A stretch of DNA of 64,000 nucleotides from Metabacillus sp. KUDC1714 (GTDB lineage Bacteria; Bacillota; Bacilli; Bacillales; Bacillaceae): NCBI RefSeq assembly GCF_014217835.1, contig NZ_CP055263.1, forward strand, positions 2,421,501 to 2,485,500, in the 5' to 3' direction. Below, piece after piece: positions 26,995 to 36,248 of this stretch. Below the pieces are notes generated by a model. It did no database searches and was not told the DNA's origin. It saw nothing but the letters and a program-made list of their open reading frames with translations. How positions within the stretch are numbered: position 1 is the first letter of the stretch; each line of letters starts with the position of its first letter. The position numbers and the translations under genes are program-made.

Positions 26995-27212
26995 GTTTAG
27001 TTCCCTCCTAGAAATGGTGAAGTTTCAGTTTTGATCTTGAATAGTAAAAAATGGAAAGGGTATGTACATTTACTTTTGCTACTTACCTCCTGTAGTTACT
27101 AGTCTATTGATTTATTATTAAGACTAGGTAAAGGCAAGGTTCTTGTTTTGTTAAATAAATGTAAATATAATCATAATTTGCAAAGGTATTAGTTGAGAGG
27201 GTTTGAAAATAC
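26995..27212. other. upstream region of iron-type operon
   Basis: About 220 bp between the binding-protein start and the chrA terminator. It must contain the operon promoter. TATAATCATAATT at about 27166-27180 faintly recalls a Fur half-site but is not symmetric. Confidence 0.35.
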
Positions 27213-27260
27213 TAAAAAAAGACTGTCTTTATTAGTAAATACCAATAAAAGACAGTCTAT
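27213..27260 (-). terminator. terminator of padR-chrA
   Basis: Minus-strand AGACTGTCTTTTATTGGT / ACTAATAAAGACAGTCT stem followed by TTTTTTTAG. Confidence 0.88.
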
Positions 27261-27300
27261 CGGAAGTTGATATTTTCGATTAATCATCTGAGCAACCAAA

Positions 27301-28494
27301 TTACATATTAATGAATGAAAGCAGCCAACCACCAACAGCACCAGATGCTACAATTACCCAAGGTGGAAGCTTCCAAAAAACAAGCATGCTGAACAAAATT
27401 GCAGCAAAAGCAAAATCGATTGGATCTAAAATTGAGCTTGTCCATATAGGGTGATAAAATGCTGCAATTAAGATCCCTACAACTGCTGCATTTACGCCCA
27501 TTAATGCTCCCTTCATTGCAGGGTTCTTACTTAAAATTGTCCAAAAAGGTAATGTACCTAAAATAAGCAGAAATGCTGGTAAGAATATTGCTAGTGTAGC
27601 TAATAATCCGCCTTGCCAGCCATTTATAACTGCGCCAATATACGCAGCAAATGTAAATAATGGACCAGGGACTGCTTGGGTAGCACCATAGCCAGTCAGA
27701 AAGGCTTCCTCGCTTAACCACCCAGTTGGAACAAATTCTCTCTCAAGCAAAGGTAAAACAACATGTCCTCCACCGAATACTAATGCACCAGAACGATAAA
27801 AGCTATCAAACATTGCGATCCAACTAACTGAAGTCATTTCACTTAAGATAGGTAGTAGAATCAATAATCCAAAAAATAAGATTAAGCAGATTATTGCAAA
27901 GCGACGAGAAACTGGAAAACTTATGGTCGATTCTTCTTCACTTTTATGATGTTTATAAAGGGAAAATCCGATAATTGCAGCTATTAAAATAACTGCTACT
28001 TGAATATAGGCTGTTTGCCAAAGCAGCGTTGCCACTAGTGCAAATAAAGCAATTGCTTTTCTTTTTAAGTCTGGAGTCAATTTTTGGGACATACCTAAAA
28101 TAGCATGGGCAACAACTGCGACTGCAACCAGCTTTAGTCCGTGTAGCCAACCAGCATCACTAATATTAAACCCTTGTAAAACGAGTGCAAAGATAATAAG
28201 TGCAAGAACTGAAGGGAGTGTAAATCCAATAAAAGAAATGATGCCACCTAGAACTCCAGCCCGCATGACTCCGATTCCGATCCCGACCTGGCTACTTGCT
28301 GGACCAGGTAAGAATTGACATAGAGCAACTAAGTCTGCATAGCTTTTTTCATCCATCCATTTCCTTCTACGAATATATTCTTCATGAAAATACCCTAAGT
28401 GAGCAATTGGTCCACCGAACGATGTGAAGCCAAGTCTTGAAGAAACAATAAGTATTTCAAAAAGTGTTTTTAAAGTTGTATTTTTCTGGTTCAT
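27301..28494 (-). CDS. chrA: chromate transporter, two-domain CHR (ChrA)
   Basis: Membrane protein of 397 residues built from two CHR halves. The first has SFGGPIAHLGYFHEEYI and LCQFLPGPASSQVGIGIG; the second has VFGGGHVVLPLLEREFV and TQAVPGPLFTFAAYIGA. This is the standard long-chain ChrA layout, exporting chromate by proton symport-driven efflux. AAAAGGAGCTC precedes the ATG. It lies 13 bp downstream of a PadR repressor gene, so chromate-responsive control is likely. Confidence 0.93.
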   Translation of the reverse strand: MNQKNTTLKTLFEILIVSSRLGFTSFGGPIAHLGYFHEEYIRRRKWMDEKSYADLVALCQFLPGPASSQVGIGIGVMRAGVLGGIISFIGFTLPSVLALIIFALVLQGFNISDAGWLHGLKLVAVAVVAHAILGMSQKLTPDLKRKAIALFALVATLLWQTAYIQVAVILIAAIIGFSLYKHHKSEEESTISFPVSRRFAIICLILFFGLLILLPILSEMTSVSWIAMFDSFYRSGALVFGGGHVVLPLLEREFVPTGWLSEEAFLTGYGATQAVPGPLFTFAAYIGAVINGWQGGLLATLAIFLPAFLLILGTLPFWTILSKNPAMKGALMGVNAAVVGILIAAFYHPIWTSSILDPIDFAFAAILFSMLVFWKLPPWVIVASGAVGGWLLSFINM

Positions 28495-28507
28495 TTTTGA
28501 GCTCCTT

Positions 28508-28816
28508 TTACTCTTTTATTTCCTTGAATAGTTCATAGGCTTTTTTCCTAGCTTCTACTAACACTGTATTTCCTTTTGCAGTTGTGGAATAATACTTTCT
28601 AATTTTCCCCTCTACATTTTTATCTTCTCTTACTAAAAGACCATCTGACTCCATAGTGTGGAGAATAGGATAGAGAGTGCCAGCGCTTATGTTATAACCG
28701 TGTTCCTTTAATTCTTCAAGCATCCATAACCCGAAGATTGGATGTTCCCTCGCATGATGAAGGATGTGGATATGAATAAATCCGAGAAACAGCTTTCGTA
28801 ATACTTTATCTTCCAT
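28508..28816 (-). CDS. PadR-family transcriptional regulator
   Basis: A 102-residue winged-helix repressor. HAREHPIFGLWMLEELKEHGYNISAGTLYPILHTMES is the PadR DNA-recognition region (helix-turn-helix plus wing ending KIRKYYSTT). It has the short PadR-s2 type C-terminal helix for dimerisation. ATG follows AGAAGGTGAGCTA. First gene of a two-gene unit with chrA, and a large concentric dyad lies 20 bp ahead of it, so autorepression is likely; chromate or a derived stress could be the inducer (inference). Confidence 0.9.
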   Translation of the reverse strand: MEDKVLRKLFLGFIHIHILHHAREHPIFGLWMLEELKEHGYNISAGTLYPILHTMESDGLLVREDKNVEGKIRKYYSTTAKGNTVLVEARKKAYELFKEIKE

Positions 28817-28835
28817 TAGCTCACCTTCTTTTAAT

Positions 28836-28874
28836 ATCGAAATCCAATATCGGAAACCGATAATGTGTTTCGAT
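28836..28874 (-). promoter_or_regulatory. concentric dyad, candidate PadR operator
   Basis: Inner repeat ATCGG-AAA-CCGAT (28849-28861) sits exactly centred inside outer repeat ATCGAAA...TTTCGAT (28836-28842 and 28868-28874), both centred on 28855. The position 20 bp before the padR start fits an autoregulatory operator. Confidence 0.6.
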
Positions 28875-29080
28875 TGAAATTATACCAGTTGAAAATCTAT
28901 TATCATAGCAAAGAGAAGGAAATTTACAAAACTTTAATAAAGCAAGTTATAGGTTGTACTTATTTTATATATCTCAATCAAGGATAGGAATCAATCTTTT
29001 ATCCAAACTAGATAAGGAAAACAAATAACTGTATAGTTAAACGTAAATCAAATGATAAAGTGACAAGGAGTAGGAACGAA

Positions 29081-29938
29081 ATGTATATAAAGAAAGAGTA
29101 CAAAGAAGGAAATCTGACATTTATAGAACTTCGCAGTGAAGAAAATTCTTCATGGTTAAAAGTGGTTCCTGAGCGAGGAGGAATCATTACGAGTCTAGGG
29201 ATTCATAGTGAAGAGTTACTATTTATCAATGAGGAAACATTACATAATGTAGATAAAAACATTAGAGGTGGTATCCCGATTCTATTCCCGATTTCTGGTC
29301 AACTTACAAATGGGCAATATGAGTGGGACGGTAAAACTTATACAATGAAAAACCATGGTTTTGCTCGTGACTTGCCTTGGGAAGTTGTTGAAATAAATAC
29401 TTACGAGGAAGAGGCTTTAATAAAAATAAAGCTTGAAAGTAATGATGAGACGAAAACAGTCTATCCATTCGAGTTCGAGTTGGTATTTACATACATATTA
29501 CGAGAAAATGAGTTAATTATTGATCAAACTTATCTAAATAAATCTACAAAAGATATGCCGATTTATGCTGGCTTCCATCCTTATTTTAAAACTGAGAATA
29601 AACAGCTTAAGTTTGAAACTGATGCAAGTGATTATCTTGATTATAATGACATGCAGAAGAAGAGAATAGAGGGAGTTATCAGCATTGACCAAAAGGAATC
29701 ATATGTATTAAAAAGTGATATCAGGTCGATTCGTTTTCCACTGGAAGAAATAGATAAATTAGTATCGATGAATTATGATGAGGAATTTCCTTATATTGTT
29801 CTCTGGTCAGAAGAAGGTCAAGGATTTGTCTGTGTCGAGCCATGGATGGCGAAAACCGATGAACTAAATAAAAAAGATGAATTAACAATGATTCACCCTG
29901 GAAAAACGATTCATACGAAGGTAAGTATATCTATATAA
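29081..29938 (+). CDS. aldose 1-epimerase family protein
   Basis: Mutarotase-like beta-sandwich enzyme of about 285 residues that interconverts anomers of sugars or sugar phosphates. GGIPILFPISGQL, the NHGFARDLPW block with the catalytic His, and FHPYFKTEN match the LacX/YeaD branch. I prefer ATG 29081 because AAGGAG at 29065 is 10 nt away, while the in-frame GTG at 29060 overlaps that ribosome site. Monocistronic. The specific sugar is not evident. Confidence 0.85.
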   Translation: MYIKKEYKEGNLTFIELRSEENSSWLKVVPERGGIITSLGIHSEELLFINEETLHNVDKNIRGGIPILFPISGQLTNGQYEWDGKTYTMKNHGFARDLPWEVVEINTYEEEALIKIKLESNDETKTVYPFEFELVFTYILRENELIIDQTYLNKSTKDMPIYAGFHPYFKTENKQLKFETDASDYLDYNDMQKKRIEGVISIDQKESYVLKSDIRSIRFPLEEIDKLVSMNYDEEFPYIVLWSEEGQGFVCVEPWMAKTDELNKKDELTMIHPGKTIHTKVSISI

Positions 29939-30186
29939 GATTATAAGCTGTTATCGTTTCTTGAAAAGTGGACGATTACAGCTTTAATAATTTAAAGCCA
30001 AATAACATATGGATTAAAAGCGGATGCTTTTAGAAACCAAGCATTCTGCTCGGCATTCAATTCATTTACTGGTAAACTATTAACATAGAAAACTATTAAT
30101 ATAATGGAACTTTATGATGTGATCACTAAAATGAAAGCCCTTACTTATATACTATTTTTCTGCAACTAATAGCTTGGAGGACTCAT

Positions 30187-31917
30187 ATGTTAAAGTTTAG
30201 CTCATTTCTTAAACCATATCGAATATCAATGTCAATCGCACTTTTATTAATGCTTACTGAATTAGCGGTTGAACTCCTTCATCCACTTTTAATGGCGAAA
30301 ATTATTGATGAAGGTATACTTCAAGAGGATCTATCCGTTGTCATACGTTGGGGCGGAGTAATGATTGGGATTTCACTTTTTGCATTTGCTTCAGGAATGA
30401 TCAATTCATTTTATGCTGCACATGTAAGTCAAAGCTTTGGGTTTGATATTAGAAAGCAAATTTTTGTTAAGGTACAACAATTCACATTTGAAAATTTAAG
30501 CCGTTTTCCAGCAGCCTCTCTTATTACACGGATGACAAATGATATAACCCAGCTACAAAACACGTTATTTATGGGGCTAAGAATCATGTTGAGAGCACCT
30601 CTCCTTGTTATTGGATCGGTGATTATGTCGTTTTTCGTAAACCCAGTATTAGCAAGTGTTTTTGCTTTTGTTATTCCTGTAGTTATAATGATGCTTATTT
30701 GGATTATGAAAAGGGGTAGCCATGTATTTAATAAAGTACAATCAATGTTAGATAATGTAAATGATGTTTTACGCGAAAATTTAATTGGGATGAGATTAGT
30801 TAAAGCCTATGTCAGAAGAGAGCATGAAATAAAAAGATTTTCACTTGCTACTAATTCATTAAGAGATTCCACGGTTACTGCTTTACGGATGATTGAAACG
30901 TCAATGCCTATTTTATTGTTCATCATGAATATCGCGATTCTTTTTATATTGTGGACTGGGAGAGCACAAGTTGTAAACGGCAATGTTCAGGTAGGAGAAG
31001 TAGTTGCGATTGTAAATTATGGGCTTAGAATAACTTCAGCCTTGTCGATGTTCTCATTTATTATTATGTTTCTTTCGCGCTCTCATGCCTCAGCATCGCG
31101 GATTTCAGAGGTTTTAGAGACTAAGATTGATATTGAAAGTCATGAAAATGTACACGAGTTCAAACATGGTAAAGTAACCTTTGAACATGTTTCATTTACA
31201 TACCCAGGTACAGATCAAGTTGTTCTAAAGGATATTTCATTTACTGCAAATGCAGGAGAAACAATTGCTGTAATGGGGGGGACAGGTTCTGGTAAATCAT
31301 CACTTTTTCAGCTGTTACCACGGCTTTATGAAGTAGATTCAGGGAGAGTCTATATTGATGATATCTCTATTGATTCTATTAATATGCAGAACCTGCGAGG
31401 GCAAATCGGCCTTGTTCCTCAAGAAGCTGTCCTGTTTACCGGTTCAGTAAAGGAAAACGTTGCGTGGGGGAAGGAGCATGCGTCCTTCGTAGAAATAATC
31501 GAAGCGGCTCAAGCAGCACAGATTCATGAAACGATTGAAAAACTACCTGCTAAATATGAGACTAGGATAGGACAAAAAGGAGTAAATCTATCAGGAGGAC
31601 AAAAGCAACGAATGTCTGTTGCAAGAGCATTAGTTCGAAAGCCTAAGCTACTTTTATTAGATGACAGTACAAGTGCATTAGATGTAAAAACAGAAATAAA
31701 GCTGTTAACGGCGTTACGTGATTATTCTTGTACGATATTTTTAATTACGCAGAAAGTTAGTTCTGCAAGGGAAGCAGATAAAATTCTGCTATTAGACGAT
31801 GGTGTTTTGATTGCAGAAGGTAGTCATGAAGAATTAATAAAAACATCATCTCTTTATCAAAAGATCTATCACTCTCAGATGATGGAGGAACTAACCGATG
31901 TTAAAGCAACTAACTAG
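30187..31917 (+). CDS. heterodimeric ABC exporter, degenerate subunit (YfiB-like)
   Basis: Exporter half of 576 residues, six helices then an NBD. Walker A MGGTGSGKSS and signature LSGGQKQR are normal, but Walker B reads LLLLDDSTSALD, with Asp in place of catalytic Glu, and the switch residue is Gln (LITQKVSS). This is the non-hydrolysing half of an asymmetric multidrug exporter. The partner gene overlaps its 3' end by 20 bp. Size and order match B. subtilis YfiB-YfiC. ATG follows CTTGGAGGACTCAT. Confidence 0.9.
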   Translation: MLKFSSFLKPYRISMSIALLLMLTELAVELLHPLLMAKIIDEGILQEDLSVVIRWGGVMIGISLFAFASGMINSFYAAHVSQSFGFDIRKQIFVKVQQFTFENLSRFPAASLITRMTNDITQLQNTLFMGLRIMLRAPLLVIGSVIMSFFVNPVLASVFAFVIPVVIMMLIWIMKRGSHVFNKVQSMLDNVNDVLRENLIGMRLVKAYVRREHEIKRFSLATNSLRDSTVTALRMIETSMPILLFIMNIAILFILWTGRAQVVNGNVQVGEVVAIVNYGLRITSALSMFSFIIMFLSRSHASASRISEVLETKIDIESHENVHEFKHGKVTFEHVSFTYPGTDQVVLKDISFTANAGETIAVMGGTGSGKSSLFQLLPRLYEVDSGRVYIDDISIDSINMQNLRGQIGLVPQEAVLFTGSVKENVAWGKEHASFVEIIEAAQAAQIHETIEKLPAKYETRIGQKGVNLSGGQKQRMSVARALVRKPKLLLLDDSTSALDVKTEIKLLTALRDYSCTIFLITQKVSSAREADKILLLDDGVLIAEGSHEELIKTSSLYQKIYHSQMMEELTDVKATN

Positions 31918-33718
31918 CCCATTTAAATATGAAAGAATAGCAGTCCAAGAAACAAATGTTAAAACTAAGCAAAAACAAAAGGTAAATGTTAAAAGTGGTT
32001 TCAAAACATTACGTAGATTATGGGCGTATTTATCTGCAAAACGAGCTCAATTTACATTTGTACTATTCATGGTAGTGGCAAGTTCAGGTCTAGGTTTACT
32101 TGGTCCGTATCTAATCGGAACAACGATTGATGAATATATTGTTACTCGGGAAAGCGAAGGTATCATCTTTTTGTTAGGTGGCCTTATTGTCGTCTTTGCT
32201 TTTCATTCACTATCATTGTTTTTGCAAAATTTCTGGATGATTGGCATTTCACAGTACACAGTAAATCAAATGAGGAAAGATTTGTTTCAGCATCTACATA
32301 TGCTTCCGATTTCCTATTTCGATAAAAGACAGCATGGTGAATTAATGAGCCGTGTGACAAATGATATTGAAAATGTTAGCTCTACGTTAAATAGCTCTGT
32401 TATTCAGGTCTTCTCAAGTATATTAACGTTAATAGGTACAGTTTCGGTCATGATTTTGCTAAGTCCATTATTAACTTTGATTACTTTGCTTATTGTTCCA
32501 TTAATGGTCCTTGGGATGAAGTGGATTACAAAACGAACAGGTACACTATTTAAGCAACAACAGAAAAACTTAGGGGAACTTAACGGTTATATTGAAGAAA
32601 TCATCTCAGGACAAAAAATGATTAAAGCATACTCTCAAGAGGAAAAAGTGATTGCTAGTTTTATTGAGAAGAGTAACACTCTTAAACAATCAGGCTTTTG
32701 GGCACAAACAATATCAGGCTTTATTCCAAAGGTTATGAACATGTTAAACAATCTAAGCTTTGCCTTGATTGCGGGGATAGGTGGGGTGTTGGCGCTTAAT
32801 GGTATGGTAACAATTGGGGTCATCGTAATCTTTGCTGAATATGCTAGACAATTTACTCGTCCATTAAATGACCTTGCTAACCAATTTAATACCCTTCTTT
32901 CTGCGATTGCCGGTGCGGAGAGGGTGTTTGATATCCTCGATGAGAAGGTAGAAAGAGATGCAAAAATTGATTCTAATCAGCTTCCTTCTATAAAAGGAGA
33001 GGTTGTTTTTTCAGATGTCTCCTTTTCATATGAAGAGAAAGAGGACAAACAAACTGTAGAGCATGTTAGTATAAAGGCATCTCCAGGTGAAACGATTGCC
33101 TTAGTTGGGCCAACTGGTGCTGGGAAAACAACATTAATCAATCTTTTATCACGATTCTATGATGCTGATACTGGAGTGATTACTGTTGATGGAATTGATA
33201 TTAATCAAATTCGCCGTGATGGTCTTAGAAAGCAAATGGCCTTTGTGTTACAGGATACATTTCTTTTTAGAGGTTCAATTCTAGAAAATATTCGCTATGG
33301 AAGACTAGATGCAACAGATGAGGAAGTGGAAGAAGCGGCTAGGCTAGCAAATGCTGATTCATTTATTCGCAAGCTGCCACATCAATACCAATCTATGATT
33401 AGCTATGATGGAAATGGAATTAGTCACGGACAAAAGCAGCTCCTAGCAATTGCTAGAGCTATGCTTGCTGACCCTAAAATATTAATCTTAGATGAGGCGA
33501 CAAGTAGTATAGATACAGTTACGGAATTACGAATTCAAGAGGCATTGACTCGTTTAATGTCAGGTAGGACGACCTTTGTGATTGCACATCGTCTAAACAC
33601 AATCCAAAAAGCGGATAAAATTCTTGTTTTAAAAGATGGAAGGATTATTGAGAGTGGGACACATAAGGAACTTTTGCGGCAGAGAGGATTTTATTTTGAG
33701 CTTCAAAATAGACTGTAG
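31898..33718 (+). CDS. heterodimeric ABC exporter, catalytic subunit (YfiC-like)
   Basis: Exporter half of 606 residues. Walker A GPTGAGKTT, Walker B ILILDEATSSID with Glu, and H-loop VIAHRLNT are canonical, but the signature is ISHGQKQL rather than LSGGQ. Together with the partner at 30187 this gives one active and one dead ATP site, as in TM287/288 and BmrCD. The N-terminus has an extra 35-residue cytoplasmic extension before the first helix. Translation is probably coupled through the 20-bp overlap. Probable drug or lipid efflux. Confidence 0.92.
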   Translation: MLKQLTSPFKYERIAVQETNVKTKQKQKVNVKSGFKTLRRLWAYLSAKRAQFTFVLFMVVASSGLGLLGPYLIGTTIDEYIVTRESEGIIFLLGGLIVVFAFHSLSLFLQNFWMIGISQYTVNQMRKDLFQHLHMLPISYFDKRQHGELMSRVTNDIENVSSTLNSSVIQVFSSILTLIGTVSVMILLSPLLTLITLLIVPLMVLGMKWITKRTGTLFKQQQKNLGELNGYIEEIISGQKMIKAYSQEEKVIASFIEKSNTLKQSGFWAQTISGFIPKVMNMLNNLSFALIAGIGGVLALNGMVTIGVIVIFAEYARQFTRPLNDLANQFNTLLSAIAGAERVFDILDEKVERDAKIDSNQLPSIKGEVVFSDVSFSYEEKEDKQTVEHVSIKASPGETIALVGPTGAGKTTLINLLSRFYDADTGVITVDGIDINQIRRDGLRKQMAFVLQDTFLFRGSILENIRYGRLDATDEEVEEAARLANADSFIRKLPHQYQSMISYDGNGISHGQKQLLAIARAMLADPKILILDEATSSIDTVTELRIQEALTRLMSGRTTFVIAHRLNTIQKADKILVLKDGRIIESGTHKELLRQRGFYFELQNRL

Positions 33719-33791
33719 ATTGGTTCCTAAACCCGTTATTACTCAAAATCGCTATCTTAAATGAATTGGTGAAATTTGAATAGTTTAAAGT

Positions 33792-33831
33792 TAGGCAGTG
33801 GTAATCTTAATAGATTTCACTGCCTTTTTTA
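33792..33831 (+). terminator. terminator of ABC exporter operon
   Basis: AGGCAGTG...CACTGCCT stem with supporting AATC/GATT pairing, then T6. Confidence 0.85.
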
Positions 33832-33912
33832 TCCCATTTTTAACGGACGTAAGATTGCCACCCGAAAAAACCTCACTGAAATGATGTTTCACTTTATCTA
33901 CCTAACTTCAAT

Positions 33913-33960
33913 GGGACAAAAATTTACAATTTAAAACAAATTATTAACAAATATATACAT
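33913..33960 (+). promoter_or_regulatory. candidate PhoP box array upstream of ugp operon
   Basis: Five ACA triplets at 33916, 33926, 33936, 33947 and 33957 recur every 10-11 bp as GGGACAA, TTTACAA, AAAACAA, TTAACAA, TATACAT. B. subtilis PhoP binds TT(A/T/C)ACA repeats at about 11-bp spacing. A TATATT at 33978-33983 could be the -10. The region is AT-rich, so chance cannot be excluded. Confidence 0.45.
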
Positions 33961-34033
33961 AATGTTTATACAGGCTTTATATTCCATTAGTAAGATAAGG
34001 CAGTGAAGAAAAGGGGAATTATACTAGGCTGTG

Positions 34034-34145
34034 AATATGAGAAACCATAAAAAAGGAATAGGTGACTTACATGCGTAACTCTCTTGTTTTTTTATGGTTT
34101 TTATTATGACAGATACTGCATTCCGATGGTACCTTCTCATATTTA
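34034..34145 (+). repeat. nested inverted repeat in ugp leader
   Basis: Outer arms AATATGAGAA / TTCTCATATT enclose inner arms AAACCATAAAAAA / TTTTTTTATGGTTT. The inner hairpin would end in U-rich RNA, so it could serve as a leader terminator or as the footprint of a small insertion. It ends about 45 bp before the ugpC start. Confidence 0.55.
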
Positions 34146-34191
34146 ATTTCTATTTTAAATTTAAAGGACAGTCTAAGAGGAGGAATAAAGA

Positions 34192-35313
34192 ATGAAACGT
34201 GTAGAGCTAAAGGGAGTTTCAAAATCCTACGATGGAAGGGAAAATGTCATTAAAGAGATTGATGTAACAATAGAGCCGGGTGAGTTCTTTGTATTAGTTG
34301 GACCATCTGGTTGTGGGAAAAGTACAATGCTTCGTATGATCGCGGGACTTGAGGAGGTTACTGGAGGAGAACTGTCTATCGGTGATCTAGTCGCAAATAA
34401 TCTGCAGCCAAGTCAACGAGATTTGTCTATGGTTTTTCAAAATTATGCGCTGTATCCACATTTAAGTGTTAAACAAAATATTACCTTTGGATTACATACA
34501 AAAAAGATAGCTAAGAAGGAGCAAAAGCAAAGGTGTTTAGATGCAGCTGACATGTTAGGTTTAACTGAATTATTGGATAGAAAACCGCGACAATTATCAG
34601 GTGGACAGCGACAAAGGGTTGCACTTGCTCGAGCGATCGTTACTCATTCACCGATTTGTCTTATGGACGAGCCCTTATCAAATTTAGATGCAAAACTTCG
34701 TGCAAAGATGAGATCGGAGATTCGCCAAATTCAACGTAGACTAGGAATTACAATGATTTACGTTACACATGACCAGACTGAAGCAATGACAATGGCAGAT
34801 CGCATGATGATTTTACATAACGGAGAAGTACAGCAAATCGGACGACCTTTAGATATTTATAACGTTCCTGCTAATACGTTTGTTGCCTCATTTATTGGAG
34901 CTCCGCCAATGAATCTAGCTGATGGAAAAATGGTGGAGGACTCATTTTTACTAGAGGATAATTTCTCAATTTTGATAAATAAGGAGATTGTGAGCTCGGT
35001 TCCTTTGGGCCGAAAAGTAACAATGGGAATTCGTCCAGAGAGCATTCAGCTTGCAAAGAACGGTCAAAAAAGCTTTTTTGCTGACACAGTAAATGTAGAA
35101 GTTCTTGGCACTGAAACACTTATTACTTTTGAAGTTGGTTCACAGCAATGGGTTGCAAAATGGAACGGCCAATGGAATATCGAAATTGGAGAACAGGTGC
35201 CATTATTTATTCATGAATCAGATTTATTCTTTTTTGAACCAGAAAATGGGGAATGTATTTGGTACCAAACAAAAGGTGATGATAAACGAACTCTTAAGGA
35301 GGCTGTGTTATGA
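34192..35313 (+). CDS. ugpC: glycerol-3-phosphate ABC importer ATPase
   Basis: ATPase of 373 residues from the MalK/UgpC/MsmX branch: Walker A GPSGCGKST, Q-loop VFQNYALYPHLSV, signature LSGGQRQR, Walker B CLMDEPLSNLDAKLR, H-loop YVTHDQTEAM, then an OB-fold MOBE domain from about residue 235 (GIRPESIQLA). AAGAGGAGG lies before the ATG. First gene of ugpCAEB; the stop overlaps ugpA by 4 bp. Named from the operon, because the ATPase alone could be promiscuous. Confidence 0.9.
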   Translation: MKRVELKGVSKSYDGRENVIKEIDVTIEPGEFFVLVGPSGCGKSTMLRMIAGLEEVTGGELSIGDLVANNLQPSQRDLSMVFQNYALYPHLSVKQNITFGLHTKKIAKKEQKQRCLDAADMLGLTELLDRKPRQLSGGQRQRVALARAIVTHSPICLMDEPLSNLDAKLRAKMRSEIRQIQRRLGITMIYVTHDQTEAMTMADRMMILHNGEVQQIGRPLDIYNVPANTFVASFIGAPPMNLADGKMVEDSFLLEDNFSILINKEIVSSVPLGRKVTMGIRPESIQLAKNGQKSFFADTVNVEVLGTETLITFEVGSQQWVAKWNGQWNIEIGEQVPLFIHESDLFFFEPENGECIWYQTKGDDKRTLKEAVL

Positions 35314-36248
35314 GTAGTTTACCAAATGTCTCCAATCCTCCAATAAAGGTGAAGGAAAGGTCACTAGGTAAAGGAAAAGAGTTGCCTAATGTACTTGTAG
35401 GGCTACTCTATTTATTACCATCTATCTTCTTATTTGGATTTTTTCTCTTTTATCCAATGCTTCGGACTTTATATTTAAGTTTTTTCTTAACTGATGGTCA
35501 AGGGGTGCCGATTACGTTCATTGGTCTTGAAAATTTTACTTATCTATTACAATCTACTAGCTTTCAAAAAAGCCTAAAGGCAACAATGCTCTTTGTTGTT
35601 TATACGGTTCCGATGGGAGTTATTCTCGCTCTATTTTTAGCGCTTATTGCAAATGAAAAGGTTAGAGGAATTTGGTTTTTTCGGACAATGTTTTCTTCAA
35701 CAATGGGAATGAGTGTTGCTGCGTCTTCTGTTATCTGGATGTTTATGTATAACCCATCTATTGGTATTTTAAATAAACTCGTTAGTGCTGTAGGAATTTC
35801 AGAGATTCAATGGCTACTAGATCCAAAGTTTGCTCTTATTTCAGTGTCGATATCAACAATTTGGATGAACACTGGTTTTGCTTTTCTTATTTTATTAGGT
35901 GGGTTACAAAATATCGATGAGCATCTCTATGAAAATGCAGAGATTGCGGGTGTAAGCTATTGGTATAAACTGCGAAGGATTACAATCCCAATGCTATCAC
36001 CAACACTTTTTTTTATCATCACTGTGTCATTAATAAATTCCTTTCAAACCTTTGGTCAAATAGACATCTTAACAAAGGGCGGACCTGTAGAATCAACAAA
36101 TGTCATCGTTTATTCCATATACAAGGATGCCTTCATTAATTACAATGTCGGATCAGCCAGTGCTCAAGCAACAATTCTTTTCTTCTGTATATTAGTTATT
36201 ACCATTCTTCAATTTAAGCTTGGAGAAAGGAAGGTGCATTATCAATGA
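35310..36248 (+). CDS. ugpA: glycerol-3-phosphate ABC importer permease A
   Basis: Permease of 312 residues, six helices, MalF-like. EAA loop ENAEIAGVSYWYKLRRITIP, and GLENFTYLL ahead of the second helix, are typical of CUT1 sugar permeases. A basic N-terminal tail of about 30 residues precedes helix 1. GGAGG inside the end of ugpC is the ribosome site; start and stop codons overlap by 4 bp with the neighbours on both sides. Pairs with UgpE. Confidence 0.9.
   Translation: MSSLPNVSNPPIKVKERSLGKGKELPNVLVGLLYLLPSIFLFGFFLFYPMLRTLYLSFFLTDGQGVPITFIGLENFTYLLQSTSFQKSLKATMLFVVYTVPMGVILALFLALIANEKVRGIWFFRTMFSSTMGMSVAASSVIWMFMYNPSIGILNKLVSAVGISEIQWLLDPKFALISVSISTIWMNTGFAFLILLGGLQNIDEHLYENAEIAGVSYWYKLRRITIPMLSPTLFFIITVSLINSFQTFGQIDILTKGGPVESTNVIVYSIYKDAFINYNVGSASAQATILFFCILVITILQFKLGERKVHYQ

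Noticed and set aside
27160..27182. Possible Fur box before the iron-type ABC operon
   Set aside because: ATAATCATAAT lacks the inverted symmetry of a Fur box.
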